Source of the DNA: CAZCFB01 sp964511535
GTDB lineage: Bacteria > Myxococcota_A > Polyangia > GCA-2747355 > CAZCFB01
Assembly (NCBI GenBank): GCA_964511535.1
Contig: CAZEFW010000109.1
Span: 1-31,091 of the forward strand
Direction: 5' to 3'
Length of the DNA stretch: 31,091 nucleotides
The position numbers were made by a program, and so were the translations under genes. Shown here piece after piece: positions 6,025 through 16,600 of the stretch (within the stretch, counting starts at the first letter, position 1; each line of letters opens with the position of its first letter). Below the pieces are notes generated by a model. The model was not told where the DNA came from. It saw only the letters and a list, made by a program, of their open reading frames with translations, and made no database searches.

Positions 6025-8346
6025 CTACGGTCCGTCTCCGTACCGCCGCCACAAATGGTGCCACACCCCCGACGCCATGGCCGACAGCCCCTCGGAGCGC
6101 GGGATGTCAGAGGTGAGCATCACGTGGGCCAGGTTCAGGCCGAGGATGAAGCTGTGGCGCATGACCGTGTGCGGCGCCGACGCCCGGGCCGAGGTCCTGG
6201 CCATGAGCAGGTGGTTGCGCGTGGCAAAGTAGATGCGCCGGGGCGAGTGCTTGCCGATGGACTGACCGCCCTCGTGGTAAGCCGTGGCCCGTCCGACGCA
6301 CACCGTGCTGTAGCCTTCCCGGCGGGCGCGAAGGCAGAGATCCAGGTCCTCGAACGAGAAGAAGTAGTCCTCGTCCAGCAGCCCGACCTCCTGCAGCACC
6401 TCCTTGCGGATCAACATGGCGCAGCCGCTCACGCCGTCCACCACGGCCACGGGCGGGCTCTGGTGCTGCCCCACATGCTCACCGAAGCCGATATGGCGCA
6501 TGCGCCCCGTGGCGGGCGAGAACGTGATGCCGAGCGACGCCACGATATGCCGCGCGGACCGCGCCAGCACCCGGGGGCCGGCGATGCCCCGCTGCGGATC
6601 CAGCGCCAGCGCATGGGCCAGGTGCCCCACGCATCCCGGCTCGAGGGTCACGTCGCTGTTGACCAGCAACACCTGGTCGGCTCCTCGGCGCAGGGCCAGC
6701 CGGATCCCCACGTTGTTGCCGCCGCTGAAGCCGAGGTTCTCGCCTGTCTGCAGCACGGTCACGCCCGTCGGCTCCAGCGCGGCCCGCAGCTGCGCCTCGG
6801 AGTCGTCCGGTGATCCGTTGTCCACCACGATGATCTGGTCCAGCTGCCGCCGGGACTGCCTCAAGGCCTCCACCGCCTCGATGGTCTCCTCGGGGGTGCC
6901 GTAGTTCAACACGAGCGCGGCGATGTTCTCGCGCGCCTGGTCCTCGGCCGCAGGAGAGGCGCCCGCGCGCGCCGCGCCCGCCCGTGGCGTCCGCGCCGGG
7001 GCGAGCTCCCTGTAGGTCTCACGCAGGGAGCGCGCGTCCTCGTCCAGGGAGCGCACCCGGGGGACGGCCGAGCTCAGCCGCCGGAGCAACCCCGGGTCGC
7101 CCACCAGCCGCTGGAGCACCGCGGCCAGGTCCGCCGCGTCCCCGGGACGAAAGAGCAGCCCGTTTTCGCCGTCCGCCACGGCCTCGGCCAGCCCGCCCAG
7201 GCGGGAAGCCACCACCGGCACGCCAGCCAGGAACGCCTCCTTGATCACCAGCGGGGCGTTCTCGATCCAGGTGGACGGCACCACCAACAGGTCGAACTCC
7301 GCCATGAGCCCCGGGATCTCGTCGTGCGGGATGGCCCCGTGGTGCAGCACCCCCTCCTGCGCCATCAACGGCGTCAGCTTCAGGCGGTAGCTGTCGTCGC
7401 CGTGGTACGGCAGGTGGCTGCCGAACAGGCGCAAGGTCGCGGCGCCCGCCGGCAGCATGGAGAACGCCTCGAGCAGCACGTGCGGTCCCTTGGACGGCAC
7501 GAGGCTGCCGACGAAGCCGATGCGCAGCGGGCCCTCGCTCTGCCGCCGCGCGATGCGGGTGTATGGGCCGTGGTCGATACCCAGATCCGCGAGCTGGATC
7601 TGGTGCCGCGGCACGCCGAACTTCAGGAACTGCTGCAGCAGGGTCTGCGACGGCGCCAGGAAGCGGCTGACCCGCTGGCAGAGCTGCCGGATATGCTCCG
7701 CGCGCAGGGCCATCTGCTCCTCGCTTGCCCCGCGCGGCGTCCAGATGCCGCTGAGCTGCCGGCCAAACTCCCGGGCCACCGTCCCGGCCACGGGCAGGCG
7801 CCCCTGCAGCTCCCTGAGCAAGCTCGCGCCGTGGAATGTGGCGGGCCCGGCACCCGCCGCGTGGCCCACACACCTGGCGCAGCGCTCCGGCGAGGGCCCG
7901 GGGCAACGCTCGAGTTGAAGGTCGAGCAGCTGCCCGCGCTGGCAGATGAGCCAGTAGTCGTGGAGGGTGAACAGGGCCGGCACCTGCCGCCGGTGGGTCT
8001 CGCTCACCAGGTCGGTGGAGAGCCCGGTGAGGTGGTGGAAGTGCACCACCTCGGGCTCCACGAGGTCCATCAGATCTGCCGCCACCTGGCGGACCCCGTC
8101 GTTGCGGTAGGTCTGCTCGAAGGAGCGGCACGCCTTGAAGGTGTTGTTGATGAAGGCGATGCGTACGCCGTTCCGCCGCTCCCAGCGCACCGACAGCTCG
8201 TCGCGTCGAGCGTTGGCCTCCCTGGCCAGCACCACCACCTCGTCGCCGAACTGATGGTTCAGCGCCATGGCCAGGTCGTGCGCGTAGATCTCGGTGCCGC
8301 CGCTGGCCTCCGGAGGGAACCCGTGCACAACGAGCATCAGCCGCAT
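6025..8346 (-). CDS. Bifunctional glycosyltransferase, GT4 followed by GT2
   Basis: This protein has 773 residues with two glycosyltransferase domains. Residues 1 to about 445 form a GT-B fold enzyme of family GT4: glycine-rich start (PPEASGGTEIYAHDLA), RIGFVGSLVPSKGPHVLLEAF near 275-295, and the E362-x7-E370 motif (ENAPLVIKE) that binds the nucleotide sugar. After an Ala/Pro-rich linker (about 449-472), residues 474 to the end are a GT2 domain with IIVVDNGSPDDSE, ENLGFSGGNN and NSD at 563-565. Cysteines 135, 148, 156 and 159 form a possible metal site. The start ATG 8346 shares one base with the stop of the upstream gene (TGATG) and follows GGAGGG. It probably adds two sugars in turn to a cytoplasmic acceptor; the substrate cannot be read from sequence. 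Confidence 0.88.
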   Translation of the reverse strand: MRLMLVVHGFPPEASGGTEIYAHDLAMALNHQFGDEVVVLAREANARRDELSVRWERRNGVRIAFINNTFKACRSFEQTYRNDGVRQVAADLMDLVEPEVVHFHHLTGLSTDLVSETHRRQVPALFTLHDYWLICQRGQLLDLQLERCPGPSPERCARCVGHAAGAGPATFHGASLLRELQGRLPVAGTVAREFGRQLSGIWTPRGASEEQMALRAEHIRQLCQRVSRFLAPSQTLLQQFLKFGVPRHQIQLADLGIDHGPYTRIARRQSEGPLRIGFVGSLVPSKGPHVLLEAFSMLPAGAATLRLFGSHLPYHGDDSYRLKLTPLMAQEGVLHHGAIPHDEIPGLMAEFDLLVVPSTWIENAPLVIKEAFLAGVPVVASRLGGLAEAVADGENGLLFRPGDAADLAAVLQRLVGDPGLLRRLSSAVPRVRSLDEDARSLRETYRELAPARTPRAGAARAGASPAAEDQARENIAALVLNYGTPEETIEAVEALRQSRRQLDQIIVVDNGSPDDSEAQLRAALEPTGVTVLQTGENLGFSGGNNVGIRLALRRGADQVLLVNSDVTLEPGCVGHLAHALALDPQRGIAGPRVLARSARHIVASLGITFSPATGRMRHIGFGEHVGQHQSPPVAVVDGVSGCAMLIRKEVLQEVGLLDEDYFFSFEDLDLCLRARREGYSTVCVGRATAYHEGGQSIGKHSPRRIYFATRNHLLMARTSARASAPHTVMRHSFILGLNLAHVMLTSDIPRSEGLSAMASGVWHHLWRRYGDGP

Positions 8347-10688
8347 CACACGCCCTCCGTGCCGAGCAGGTCGAGGCCGGTGTCGGCGGCCAGCCCCCCG
8401 AGGTACTGCCCCAGCGGCAGCGCGACGCCCAGGGCCAGCGCCCGCGGCAGGTGACGGCGACGCCGCGGCCCCGGGCTGCGGGCCAGCGTGGCCAGGTGGC
8501 TGCCGAGCGTGCCCGCCACGGCGGCGTGCAGGTGTAACGCGCTCGGCACGGTGCGCAGGCCGAAGAGCCGCCGCAGCTGTCGGTGGGCCTGGTAGGCCCG
8601 CCGGAGCTCGTAGCCCGCGGGTCGGTTGTGGGAGTGCTCCACCACGGCGTCGGCGGCGAAGGTCAACCCGTGACCTGCGAGCAGCACCTCCTGCGCCCAG
8701 GCCAGGTCCTCCGCGAAGGGAGCCTCGGGCAGCGGGATCTGCTCCCAGGCGATGCGCCGGATGCAGGAGCAGACGTTGTCGAAGGCGCACAGCTCCATGC
8801 GGCGCCAGGGCCCGACGGCCCGCAGCTCGCGGTCACGGACGAAGGTGGTGCGCGGCCGGCGCCCCGCCGTGTGGTGCCTCGCGGCGTAGAACCGAACGAA
8901 CGGATCTGCATCGCGCCGGGGCACCTGCCGGGCGAAGCTGCCGGCGAGCCGGTCATCGGCGAGCAGCGGCGCCGTGAGCGCGTCGAGCCACCGCGCTCCC
9001 ACGGGCGTGGCGTCCTGGGCCAGGAGCACCACCAGCTCACCCTGGCAACGCGCGATGCCGTGGTTGCGCGTGCGCCCGTGGTGGAACTGCTCCGGCGGCA
9101 CCTGGTGCACCGTGAACCCGGCCCGCCTCAACAGCGGCACGGTGTCATCGCTGGATCCGGAATCCACCGCCACCCGCTGCACCTCGAGCGCGGTCTGCTG
9201 CCGGTCCAGCGCCTGGATGAGCGCCGGCAGCGTCCGCCCGCCGTCCCTGGTCAGCAGCAGCACCGAGACGTCCACGCCCGCGCTCCGCGGCCGCGCCGCG
9301 CCGGGCTCCAGGCCCGCGGCCTCGTAGCGCTCGAACCACTCGTCCGCGTCCTGCGCGATCCCCTTGACCTCCGGCGCCTCCGACGCCAGGCGCGCGCCGA
9401 GCGACGGCTGCCGCGCCAGCCGCGCCAGCTGCCGCGCCAGATCCTCCGGGTCGCCGCTCTCGAACAGCAGCCCTCCCGCGCCCTCCCGCACCAGCTCGGC
9501 GCAGCCGCCCTGGTCGCTGGCGATGACCGGCACCCCCGCCTGGAACGCCTCGTGGATCACGAGCGGCGAGTTCTCGGGCCAGATGGAGGGGACGACGAGG
9601 CAGTGGAGCTGGGCGTAAACCTGCGCGGCGTCCCGAGGCGAGAAGGGCCCCATGAACCGGACCGCCCCGCCGCGCGCCATTGCGCGCAAGCTCGCGCTGT
9701 ACCCGGGGCTCACCTGCTCGTCGCCGAACAGCGACACCTGCACGGTCTCCGGCCCCAGCAGGTCGGCGGCTTGCAGCAGCAGGTGCGCGCCCTTGTGCTC
9801 CACTAGGCTCCCCACGAACCCGACCCGGAGCGGCCCTCCCGGGGGAAGCTGCCCCGGCGCAGGGTCCAGGGCCGGGAAGCCGTAATCGGATACCTGAATC
9901 CGCCCGGCGCCCGGCACCCCGAGCCGAACGAAGGTCCGGGCCAGGGTCCTGGAGGGGGAGACCACCAGGTCCAGCGACTCGAACGCCGCCTCGGCGCAGG
10001 ATAGCCGCCGCTGCACCTGCTGCGGGCTGACGCGCCCTCTGCCCAGGCGCCCCACGGCGCGCTCGGCCGCGCCGAAGCCTGCGGGGGTCAGCCGGCGCAC
10101 CAGCCGCGCCAGCCGGGCCGCGCGGTTCAAGCCGCCTGCCCCGCGCGTCACCCTCCCCAGGGTCAGCAGCCGCCCCAGGGGAGACGCGCTGACGCACCGG
10201 GCGCATCGCGAGGGGTCGAGCTCCTGGCACCGCTCGCGTCCGCCGGGCTCGCCATGTCGCAACAGCTGCCCCCCTGCCGCGCAGAACAGCGAATAGTCAT
10301 GCAGCGTGGCCACGCACGGAATGCCCCGCGCGCGGGCCAGGGCGGGCAGCCCCAGCGACAGGCCGGTCAGCGAATGGACATGCACCAGGTCCGGAGGTCC
10401 GGGCGGCTCGTCGAGCACCCGGGCCAGGATCCGGTCCATCACCGGCGATGCCGCGCTCTCGTCCAGGGTCTCGAACCGCCAGTTGTTGACGACCTCCACC
10501 ACTGGAAGCCCCGCGTGATCTCGTCGCCGCACCGCGCCGTGAGGCGCCGACGGGTCGTACTCGGCGCAGAGGATCACCACCTCCACGCCCGGGCGCCGGG
10601 CCTGCTCCCTGGCGAGGCGCTCCACGTACAGCTCCGCCCCCGCCAGGTGGCGTGGCCCAAAATCATGAATGGCGTGGAGGATTCTCAA
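8346..10688 (-). CDS. Bifunctional glycosyltransferase, GT4 followed by GT2 (rhamnosyltransferase-like C-terminus)
   Basis: This protein has 780 residues with the same two-domain layout as its downstream neighbour. The GT4 part (1 to about 455) has HLAGAELYVERLA, RVGFVGSLVEHKGAHLLLQA near 288-308 and E372-x7-E380 (ENSPLVIHE). The GT2 part starts near 472 (VSVLLLTRDGG) with VDSGSSDDT, HGRTRNHG and LAQDATPVG, a pattern common in rhamnosyl-type GT2 enzymes. Cysteines 136, 154, 162 and 165 match the four in the next protein. The start codon is TTG 10688, supported by GGGAGG seven bases before it. It begins 27 bases after pilX on the same strand. A role in pilin glycosylation or surface polysaccharide is inferred only from position. 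Confidence 0.87.
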   Translation of the reverse strand: MRILHAIHDFGPRHLAGAELYVERLAREQARRPGVEVVILCAEYDPSAPHGAVRRRDHAGLPVVEVVNNWRFETLDESAASPVMDRILARVLDEPPGPPDLVHVHSLTGLSLGLPALARARGIPCVATLHDYSLFCAAGGQLLRHGEPGGRERCQELDPSRCARCVSASPLGRLLTLGRVTRGAGGLNRAARLARLVRRLTPAGFGAAERAVGRLGRGRVSPQQVQRRLSCAEAAFESLDLVVSPSRTLARTFVRLGVPGAGRIQVSDYGFPALDPAPGQLPPGGPLRVGFVGSLVEHKGAHLLLQAADLLGPETVQVSLFGDEQVSPGYSASLRAMARGGAVRFMGPFSPRDAAQVYAQLHCLVVPSIWPENSPLVIHEAFQAGVPVIASDQGGCAELVREGAGGLLFESGDPEDLARQLARLARQPSLGARLASEAPEVKGIAQDADEWFERYEAAGLEPGAARPRSAGVDVSVLLLTRDGGRTLPALIQALDRQQTALEVQRVAVDSGSSDDTVPLLRRAGFTVHQVPPEQFHHGRTRNHGIARCQGELVVLLAQDATPVGARWLDALTAPLLADDRLAGSFARQVPRRDADPFVRFYAARHHTAGRRPRTTFVRDRELRAVGPWRRMELCAFDNVCSCIRRIAWEQIPLPEAPFAEDLAWAQEVLLAGHGLTFAADAVVEHSHNRPAGYELRRAYQAHRQLRRLFGLRTVPSALHLHAAVAGTLGSHLATLARSPGPRRRRHLPRALALGVALPLGQYLGGLAADTGLDLLGTEGV

Positions 10689-10715
10689 CCACTACCCTCC
10701 CGAGGTATCAGGACC

Positions 10716-11339
10716 CTACGGACTGGAGAGGGGCATCTTCCCCCTGGAGGAGTTCTGGTTCTGAGCGCTCCCGCCCAGCTGAGAGTAGTTGTCCTCGTCG
10801 GGCAGTGAGGAGGCCTTGCTCATGATCGCCTCGATGGCGAAGAAGGAGAGGCCGTCGCGCCCGGTCCCCTCGGCGCGCACCACCAGCCGGGAGTCGGCGT
10901 CCGTATAGAACCCGGTGGTGGCCGCCTCGGCGTCGTCGTTGCGAATAAAAACCGTGTAGGTGATCTTGCCCAGCCCGCGCACCCTCGCCGGGGTGGTGGT
11001 GGCGCCCGTCCCGATGAGGTAGTTGCCGAGCGGCACGCCAGGCGAGCCGTCGCACAGCACGACCCCTCTGCCTCCCGGGCCGGTGTCGTCCAGCGATGAG
11101 CCGCAGCCCGCCAGGAGGTTGTTCCAGGTGATGGTGCTGGCCAGGATTGATCTTGCGTGGTCCATGCCCGCCTCGGCGGCGTACAGCGCCTCCTGGCGGC
11201 GGGTGAGGTTACCGGACATCTTCATGCCAGAGGATGACAGCCACATGGCCGTCAGCCCGATGGCGAGGATGACCAGCGTGACCAGCAGGGTCAGGACCAG
11301 GACGGACCCGGCCTCATCTCTTTTATCCCTGTGGGTCAT
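10716..11339 (-). CDS. pilX: Minor type IV pilin PilX-like
   Basis: This protein has 207 residues. It has a short basic leader and a hydrophobic helix (SVLVLTLLVTLVILAIGLTAMW, residues 12-33) after the Ala-Gly at positions 10-11, where prepilin peptidase would cut. It lacks the Glu at position +5, as is usual for PilX and for GspK at the tip of type II secretion pseudopili. The stretch RRQEALYAAEAGMDHAR near residues 46-62 is the PilX_N family signature. The start ATG 11339 overlaps the pilW stop by four bases (ATGA) and follows AAGGAG. It is the last minor-pilin gene before the glycosyltransferases. Confidence 0.85.
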   Translation of the reverse strand: MTHRDKRDEAGSVLVLTLLVTLVILAIGLTAMWLSSSGMKMSGNLTRRQEALYAAEAGMDHARSILASTITWNNLLAGCGSSLDDTGPGGRGVVLCDGSPGVPLGNYLIGTGATTTPARVRGLGKITYTVFIRNDDAEAATTGFYTDADSRLVVRAEGTGRDGLSFFAIEAIMSKASSLPDEDNYSQLGGSAQNQNSSRGKMPLSSP

Positions 11340-12526
11340 TGGACACTCCTTGCGATATTTCGCGGCTTGACCACCGAGGTGAGCACAGCCCGGCCGTAAG
11401 TGCCGATCTGCCCCGTGGCGGCAAGGTCATGCGATGCGGTGCCTGCTGCGCGGTCTTCGGCCGCCGGCCTGAAGCCGGTGCGGCTGGTGATCGGCCCGGC
11501 GGTGCGACCGATGAGGGTGATGCGGACTGCGCGGATGGCGTTGCCGTTGATCGAGCAGTCAGGCAACGTGTCCGAGGCGGTGTTGTGGGCCCACTCGTCC
11601 GACTGGCGCGCCGAGGCCGTGGCGCCCTCGAGCAGATCGCCGTCGTTGTCCACGTCGCATGACCAGGCGATCTGCATGTCTTCGATACCGTCGGCCACCA
11701 CCTGGAGGTCCGACTTGTCAGACTTGGACCAGGTCACGAGCCGGGGCGGCCTGTTGTTGCTCCCGTCGTCGATGGCGAAGTAGTGCACCAGCTGGTCGGT
11801 GTACTTGCCGATGCGCATCACCAGCGTGCCCGAGAGGTAGCCCCCCGCGATGGGGAACGCGATGGGGTGGTTGGGGGCCGGCGGGTTGTATACGGGGCCA
11901 GACCCGTAGTGCAGGATCCAGTTGGAGCCGGAGATGGCCGGGGGCTGCGTCACCTGCAGCAGCAAACAGTGCTTGGTCGAGCCGTGCTGCCACAGGGCCA
12001 CCAGGTTGTCTTTCTCGATGGAGGCGTTGTGGTTCACGGTCAGCTGAGGCTGGGTGGCGTTCGGCTCGTTGACCGTGGTGCGCACGGCCGTCAGGGCGCC
12101 CTGCGTATTGTCCACGGCGTAGGCCAGGGTCAGCGAGTCGGTGCCGTCGATGGCGTTGGAGAAGAGGTTGGAGTTGTTGTCCACGTCCAGCGAGATAAGC
12201 TGGGACACCTTGATGTTGGGCGCGGTGCCAGAGGTGGTGCCGTCCCACATCATCACCACCGGCGCGTGGTAGCCCAGGGTGGGCTGGGGCGGGCAGCCGC
12301 CGAAGCCGTAACCTGCCTTGCGGACCTCGCCAGAGAGGAACTCCATGGCGCCCCACAGGTTCTCCTGGGCTGTCATGGTGCTCAGCTGCTCGTTATAGGT
12401 TTTCTGCTGACCCGACATCATGTAGAAGAGCCCGCCGGCGAGCAGGATGGCCAGAAACATCGAGACCATCAGCTCGACCAGGGTCAAGCCTGCATCCCCC
12501 CGCCGGGTATCAAGCGGGTATCTCAA
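11336..12526 (-). CDS. pilW: Minor type IV pilin PilW-like
   Basis: This protein has 396 residues. The class III leader RRGDAG is followed by LTLVELMVSMFLAILLAGG, with cleavage after Gly13 and Glu at +5 of the mature pilin. The length and the following MSGQQKTYNEQ...AMEFLSGEVRKAGYG region fit PilW, a minor pilin that helps prime pilus assembly under PilY1. The start is TTG 12526, which overlaps the pilV stop in TTGA and is preceded by AGGAGGG seven bases upstream, so the rare start is well supported. The C-terminal half contains two Asp-rich loops (LDVDNNSNL and CDVDNDGDL) that could bind calcium. Confidence 0.88.
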   Translation of the reverse strand: MRYPLDTRRGDAGLTLVELMVSMFLAILLAGGLFYMMSGQQKTYNEQLSTMTAQENLWGAMEFLSGEVRKAGYGFGGCPPQPTLGYHAPVVMMWDGTTSGTAPNIKVSQLISLDVDNNSNLFSNAIDGTDSLTLAYAVDNTQGALTAVRTTVNEPNATQPQLTVNHNASIEKDNLVALWQHGSTKHCLLLQVTQPPAISGSNWILHYGSGPVYNPPAPNHPIAFPIAGGYLSGTLVMRIGKYTDQLVHYFAIDDGSNNRPPRLVTWSKSDKSDLQVVADGIEDMQIAWSCDVDNDGDLLEGATASARQSDEWAHNTASDTLPDCSINGNAIRAVRITLIGRTAGPITSRTGFRPAAEDRAAGTASHDLAATGQIGTYGRAVLTSVVKPRNIARSVQ

Positions 12527-13017
12527 AGTGGTGCCCTCCTGAGGGAAAGGAGCACATCGAGCGTGCGGTACTCCTTGGTCGGGTCTGGGTTGACCCCCGG
12601 CATGACATCCAGCCAGGAGACCCGAACCGTGATGAGGCGGTCGCCGTTGGTGGGCACCTCGATGAGCTGCTGCACCGTGTATGGCCCCGTCTTCTCCCCG
12701 TCCTCACCCACCCCGTCCATGGGCGACACGCCGTCTTTCTTGAACACCGACTCCCAGTCCGGTGAGTTGATGGACGGCAGGTTTGCGAAGGGCACCCCGC
12801 GGTACTCCTCCAGCACCACCTGCCCCAGGCGGAGCGCGCCGCTGGCGCGCCGCGAGAGCGAAACCTGCCTGATGGTCGTGATCTGCAGCGCCGCCAGTCC
12901 GACGAGCACCACAGACAGCAGCAACAGGGTCACCATGATCTCCATCATGGTGAATCCCCCCTCCACCCGGCCGCCGTCCCCGTGGGCGTGGCGCGCCGTT
13001 TGACGCCTGAGCTTCAT
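12523..13017 (-). CDS. pilV: Minor type IV pilin PilV-like
   Basis: This protein has 164 residues from ATG 13017 (MKLRRQTARH). The cleavage site is VEGG followed by FTMMEIMVTLLLLSVVLVG, with Glu at +5. The LRLGQVVLEEYRGVPF segment after the helix is typical of PilV. ATG 13017 is chosen because GAGGG lies eight bases upstream; an ATG at 13035 is in frame but has AGGG directly against it and would overlap fimT by seven bases. The stop overlaps the TTG of pilW. It would be assembled into the pilus tip complex in the inner membrane and periplasm. Confidence 0.85.
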   Translation of the reverse strand: MKLRRQTARHAHGDGGRVEGGFTMMEIMVTLLLLSVVLVGLAALQITTIRQVSLSRRASGALRLGQVVLEEYRGVPFANLPSINSPDWESVFKKDGVSPMDGVGEDGEKTGPYTVQQLIEVPTNGDRLITVRVSWLDVMPGVNPDPTKEYRTLDVLLSLRRAPL

Positions 13018-13028
13018 GAGCGGAACCC

Positions 13029-13601
13029 TCACCATCCCTGGTACACCTGAGTCTGAGTTGTGGCCTGATAGATCACCACCCGGGCCTTGTAGCCGCCGGT
13101 GATGGTCTTGAGGAATACGGTCGCCGAGGAGGGCGTGAAAGTGTACGGGCTGGTCTCCACGTTGAGCCCGCCGGTGGACTCCAGCCGCAGCGCCACGGGC
13201 GAGCCCATGGGGCCGGTGGGCGCGGTGTACGATATGCCCGGGATGGCCGTGGTGTTGAGCACACCCGTGATGCGCACGCCGCTGGGCGCTATGCGATCCG
13301 CCACCTTTGAAGCGGTGGTGGAGCCGGCGGCCACGGTGACCGAGTCGATGCGATAACGGTCGTTATCCACCACGATCTGGTAGCTGTCCTTGGAGCGCAT
13401 GGCCTCGGTGTGCGCCCTGCGGATATCATGGCCCAGCTTCTTGACGAACGAGTCGAACCGGGCGTCCACACGATCCCGGGTCAGCGCTGGCACCGCGATC
13501 ATGGCCGTGACGGCCAGGATCGCCACCACCACCATCAACTCGACCAGAGTAAGTCCGGCTTCACCTGCGCCCCGCCTCTTCTCCCCATGGAGATGTCTCA
13601 C
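13029..13601 (-). CDS. fimT: Type II secretion/type IV pilus pseudopilin, GspH/FimT family
   Basis: This protein has 190 residues. The leader GEKRRGAGEAG is followed by LTLVELMVVVAILAVTAMIAVPAL, with prepilin cleavage after Gly16 and Glu at +5. The following region (FVKKLGHDIRRAHTEAMRSKDSYQIVVD) is the GspH/FimT signature, and the rest is a predicted beta-rich domain. The start is GTG 13601, one base after the pilY1 stop codon, with GGAGG inside the end of pilY1. It is the second gene of the operon. FimT-like minor pilins can bind DNA in some bacteria; whether this one does is unknown. Confidence 0.87.
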   Translation of the reverse strand: MRHLHGEKRRGAGEAGLTLVELMVVVAILAVTAMIAVPALTRDRVDARFDSFVKKLGHDIRRAHTEAMRSKDSYQIVVDNDRYRIDSVTVAAGSTTASKVADRIAPSGVRITGVLNTTAIPGISYTAPTGPMGSPVALRLESTGGLNVETSPYTFTPSSATVFLKTITGGYKARVVIYQATTQTQVYQGW

Positions 13602-13602
13602 C

Positions 13603-16600
13603 TTACTTGACCTCCTTCCAGACCTCGACGTACGGCATGTCGTCCAGCGTGCTGCCAGAGCTGATGTTGCCCAGGGCCGCCTGGACCGATGCGGACTTCC
13701 CGCCGTAGCCGGCCGCCGTGATGATCACGTCGAGGCCACCGCCCACCACCGTCATACCGGTAGCACGGGTTTGGGCGAATTTCTGCGCAGAGATCAGTTT
13801 CTGCGTGCCGTTCTTGGTTGAGATACGGATCAGCCAGGAGTCGCCGACGTTACACAGAGAGGTGGAGGGCTCGTAGTACACCCAGAACGCCTCGTACTGC
13901 TGGAGCGACCCGACCTTGTTGCGCAGGATGAGCGGCTGGCCCACCGGCTTGGCCGTGGGGCCGGGGCCGACACAGCTGGCCGGCACGCTGTCCGGACAGT
14001 TGGTCGACAGGCTGCATAGATCGTCGACGTCACACTCGATGAAGTCGTCAGAGTTGACCACGCCGCTGGTCTCCGAACGCATGAACATGGTGGAGATCTC
14101 GCCGGACGGTGGCGACGTCTCCTCCTGGGCGCCCGTGACGGCGGCCAGCAGCACCTCGTTGCTCCCCTTGTGCCACGCGGCGGGCGGGTAGAAGAACGGC
14201 TTGGCCGTACCGGCGCTGATGATGTTGGAGGAGCTGGTGGGCGCGCCCTTTTCGTAGCGGATCAGGTTGCCCGCGGGATCAGCCTGGTAGGTGGCGATGA
14301 CCTTGCGGTTGCTGTCGTAGTCCACCACGGCGGTGGTGTGGGGCAGCACGGCGAAGTCGACCTGAGCGCCGGAGCTGCTGTGCAGCTTGGAGCTGTGGTT
14401 GGTAAACACCTTGCTGAAGTAGGTGTAGTAATCGCTGCGGGAGTCGGTCCAGTAACCGGAGCCCATGGCCATGCGCGGCTCCGGGTAGGTGCCGGGCTGA
14501 TCGTAGAACAGGGCAGGCACCGACCAGGTCTCGCCCATCACCGAGTCGATGCCCGGCTTCAGGTCGCGGCTGTGCGCCAGGATCTTGATCGGCGGCAGCT
14601 TCAGGTGGCAGGTGGTGGCCGTACAGGAGGACGGGTTGGTGATGTCCAGGGCGACGAAGCTGTTGTCACCCGGCCCCATGACCTGCACCAGGTGGGTCTT
14701 CCAGTCGCACGGGGTGCACGACTCGGGGAAGTCTTCCACGCGCGGGGAGGCCGCCATGATCCACTTGAAGTCCTGCGGCACGGAGGTCTGCCCGCCCTGC
14801 TTCCACAGGTTGTAGATCTTGTTCCACAGCTGCGCCGGCACGTAGCCGAACGCCTCGGTTCCGTCCTTGAGGCGGAAAGCATGGATGATGCCGTCGTTAG
14901 AGCCGATGTAGATCAGCCGCTCGCGAGCAGCGTAGGTGCCGCGGAAGTTGCTGTGGTTGGCCACGAAGTACTTGGGCGGCGGCCCCACCACCGCGGGTAC
15001 GGACCGGAACAGCGGGCCCAGGCGCCAGGACTTGCCCTTGCCGGCGACCCACTCCACCGTGGAGGTGATGGTGGCGTCGTTGGGCGGCGATGACGGGGAT
15101 ATGGAGTCCTGCCACACCGACTTGACGCCGATGCCGCCGCAGCCCGGGCAGCCGCCGTTGAGGTTGACCGTGCCGTCGCTGGCCAGCAGCGGCACCGGGA
15201 TGGTGCTGTTGGTGTCCGGGAAGCCGGTGAAGATCTTGCGGTTCTTGTAGTCCATCGAGTTCAGCTCGAGGGCTGCGTCCCACAACTCGGTGGCCGGGGC
15301 GGTGGTCATGTCCATGGCCTTGAGGTGCCCGCGCCAGCCCGGGTACTCGGTGGAGGGGATGATGGCGACGTTTCCGAGGATGCCGCTGGACGCGGTGGTG
15401 CTGGAGGCCGCCGAGGTGGTGGTGTAGTCACCCTTGACCATCTCCAGCAGCGCCTCCTTGACGTTCTTGGCCAGCTGCGTCTCGTTGTTGGAGGTGTAGG
15501 CGGTGGCGCTGTTGTCGGGCAGGCCGTTGTCACCCCAGTCTGCTGACTGGTCCAACTCCGACACGGCGGAGGAGGGCAGCCCGGGCAGGCCGACCACCAC
15601 CGTCTTGACCGGGTTCTGGTCCAGCGTGTTGAAGTACGAGTAGAGGAACGCCACGTTGGCCTGCGGCGCGTAGCCCCAGTTGGACTGTCCATCGGTGAGG
15701 AACAGCGCGAACCGTCCGCGGCAAGAGGCGTTGGGATCCGGACCCACCGAGACGAAGGGGCCCATGCCGTAGCGCCGGTGCCAGAAATGCTCCCAGGTGC
15801 GGTAGATGGCGTTGGACGACGGTGTGCCGCCCCAGCCCCACAGGCCGCCGTTCATGGCCAGGTTCATGCGCGACATGATCTTGTACAGCTTGGACTCTTG
15901 CAGCGACTGGGTGTCGCTGGGCTCGAAGGCCTCGACCACCAGGCCGTCTGAGCCGAAGCCGACGCCCTGGCTCGTGTAGGGGTAGTAGAACCGGTTGTAG
16001 ACCCAGGTGTTGGCCCCGATCGTGACCTGCGGGCCCAGGTAGGTGGAGGCGGTGCCGTTGCTGTAGTAGTTGGACGGGACCTGGTTGTAGGTGTAGTAGC
16101 TGCCGCGGTAGATCCAGTTGTGGGTGCCGTCCGCGTGGGTCAGACCGGCCGTGGAGAACTTGAAGCGCTTCTCGGTGGCGTAGTCGTCCGAGCGGGCGTA
16201 GAGGCTGTCGGCGGTAATGGGGAGTCCGGCGCCGGACAGCAGCGTGTAGGTCGTACCGTTCCAGGTGAAGCTGGCCCGAGGCTGCTGCAGCGTCGGGTCC
16301 CAGGCGCCGATATGCTCCATCTCAAAGCGTGACCACCACACGGTGGCCTTCTCGGTGGCGCCGGACAGGCCGAGTTTGTATCGGAAGTAGCCGTTCTGGT
16401 AGAAGGTGGTCAGGCCGAACGCCGCGCTCTTGCGCAGGTCGGGCAGCAGGTTCCGCAGCACGCGCTTGATCATGTAGATACGGGAGGTCTTGACCCGGTT
16501 CGGGTCGCACTGCCGCGGGTTACCGGGGGTGGTGACGGTCGGGTTGGAGATCTGGCAGTCCACCGCGCAAAGGTTGGGGTGGCTCGGGTTGGTGCTGCCC

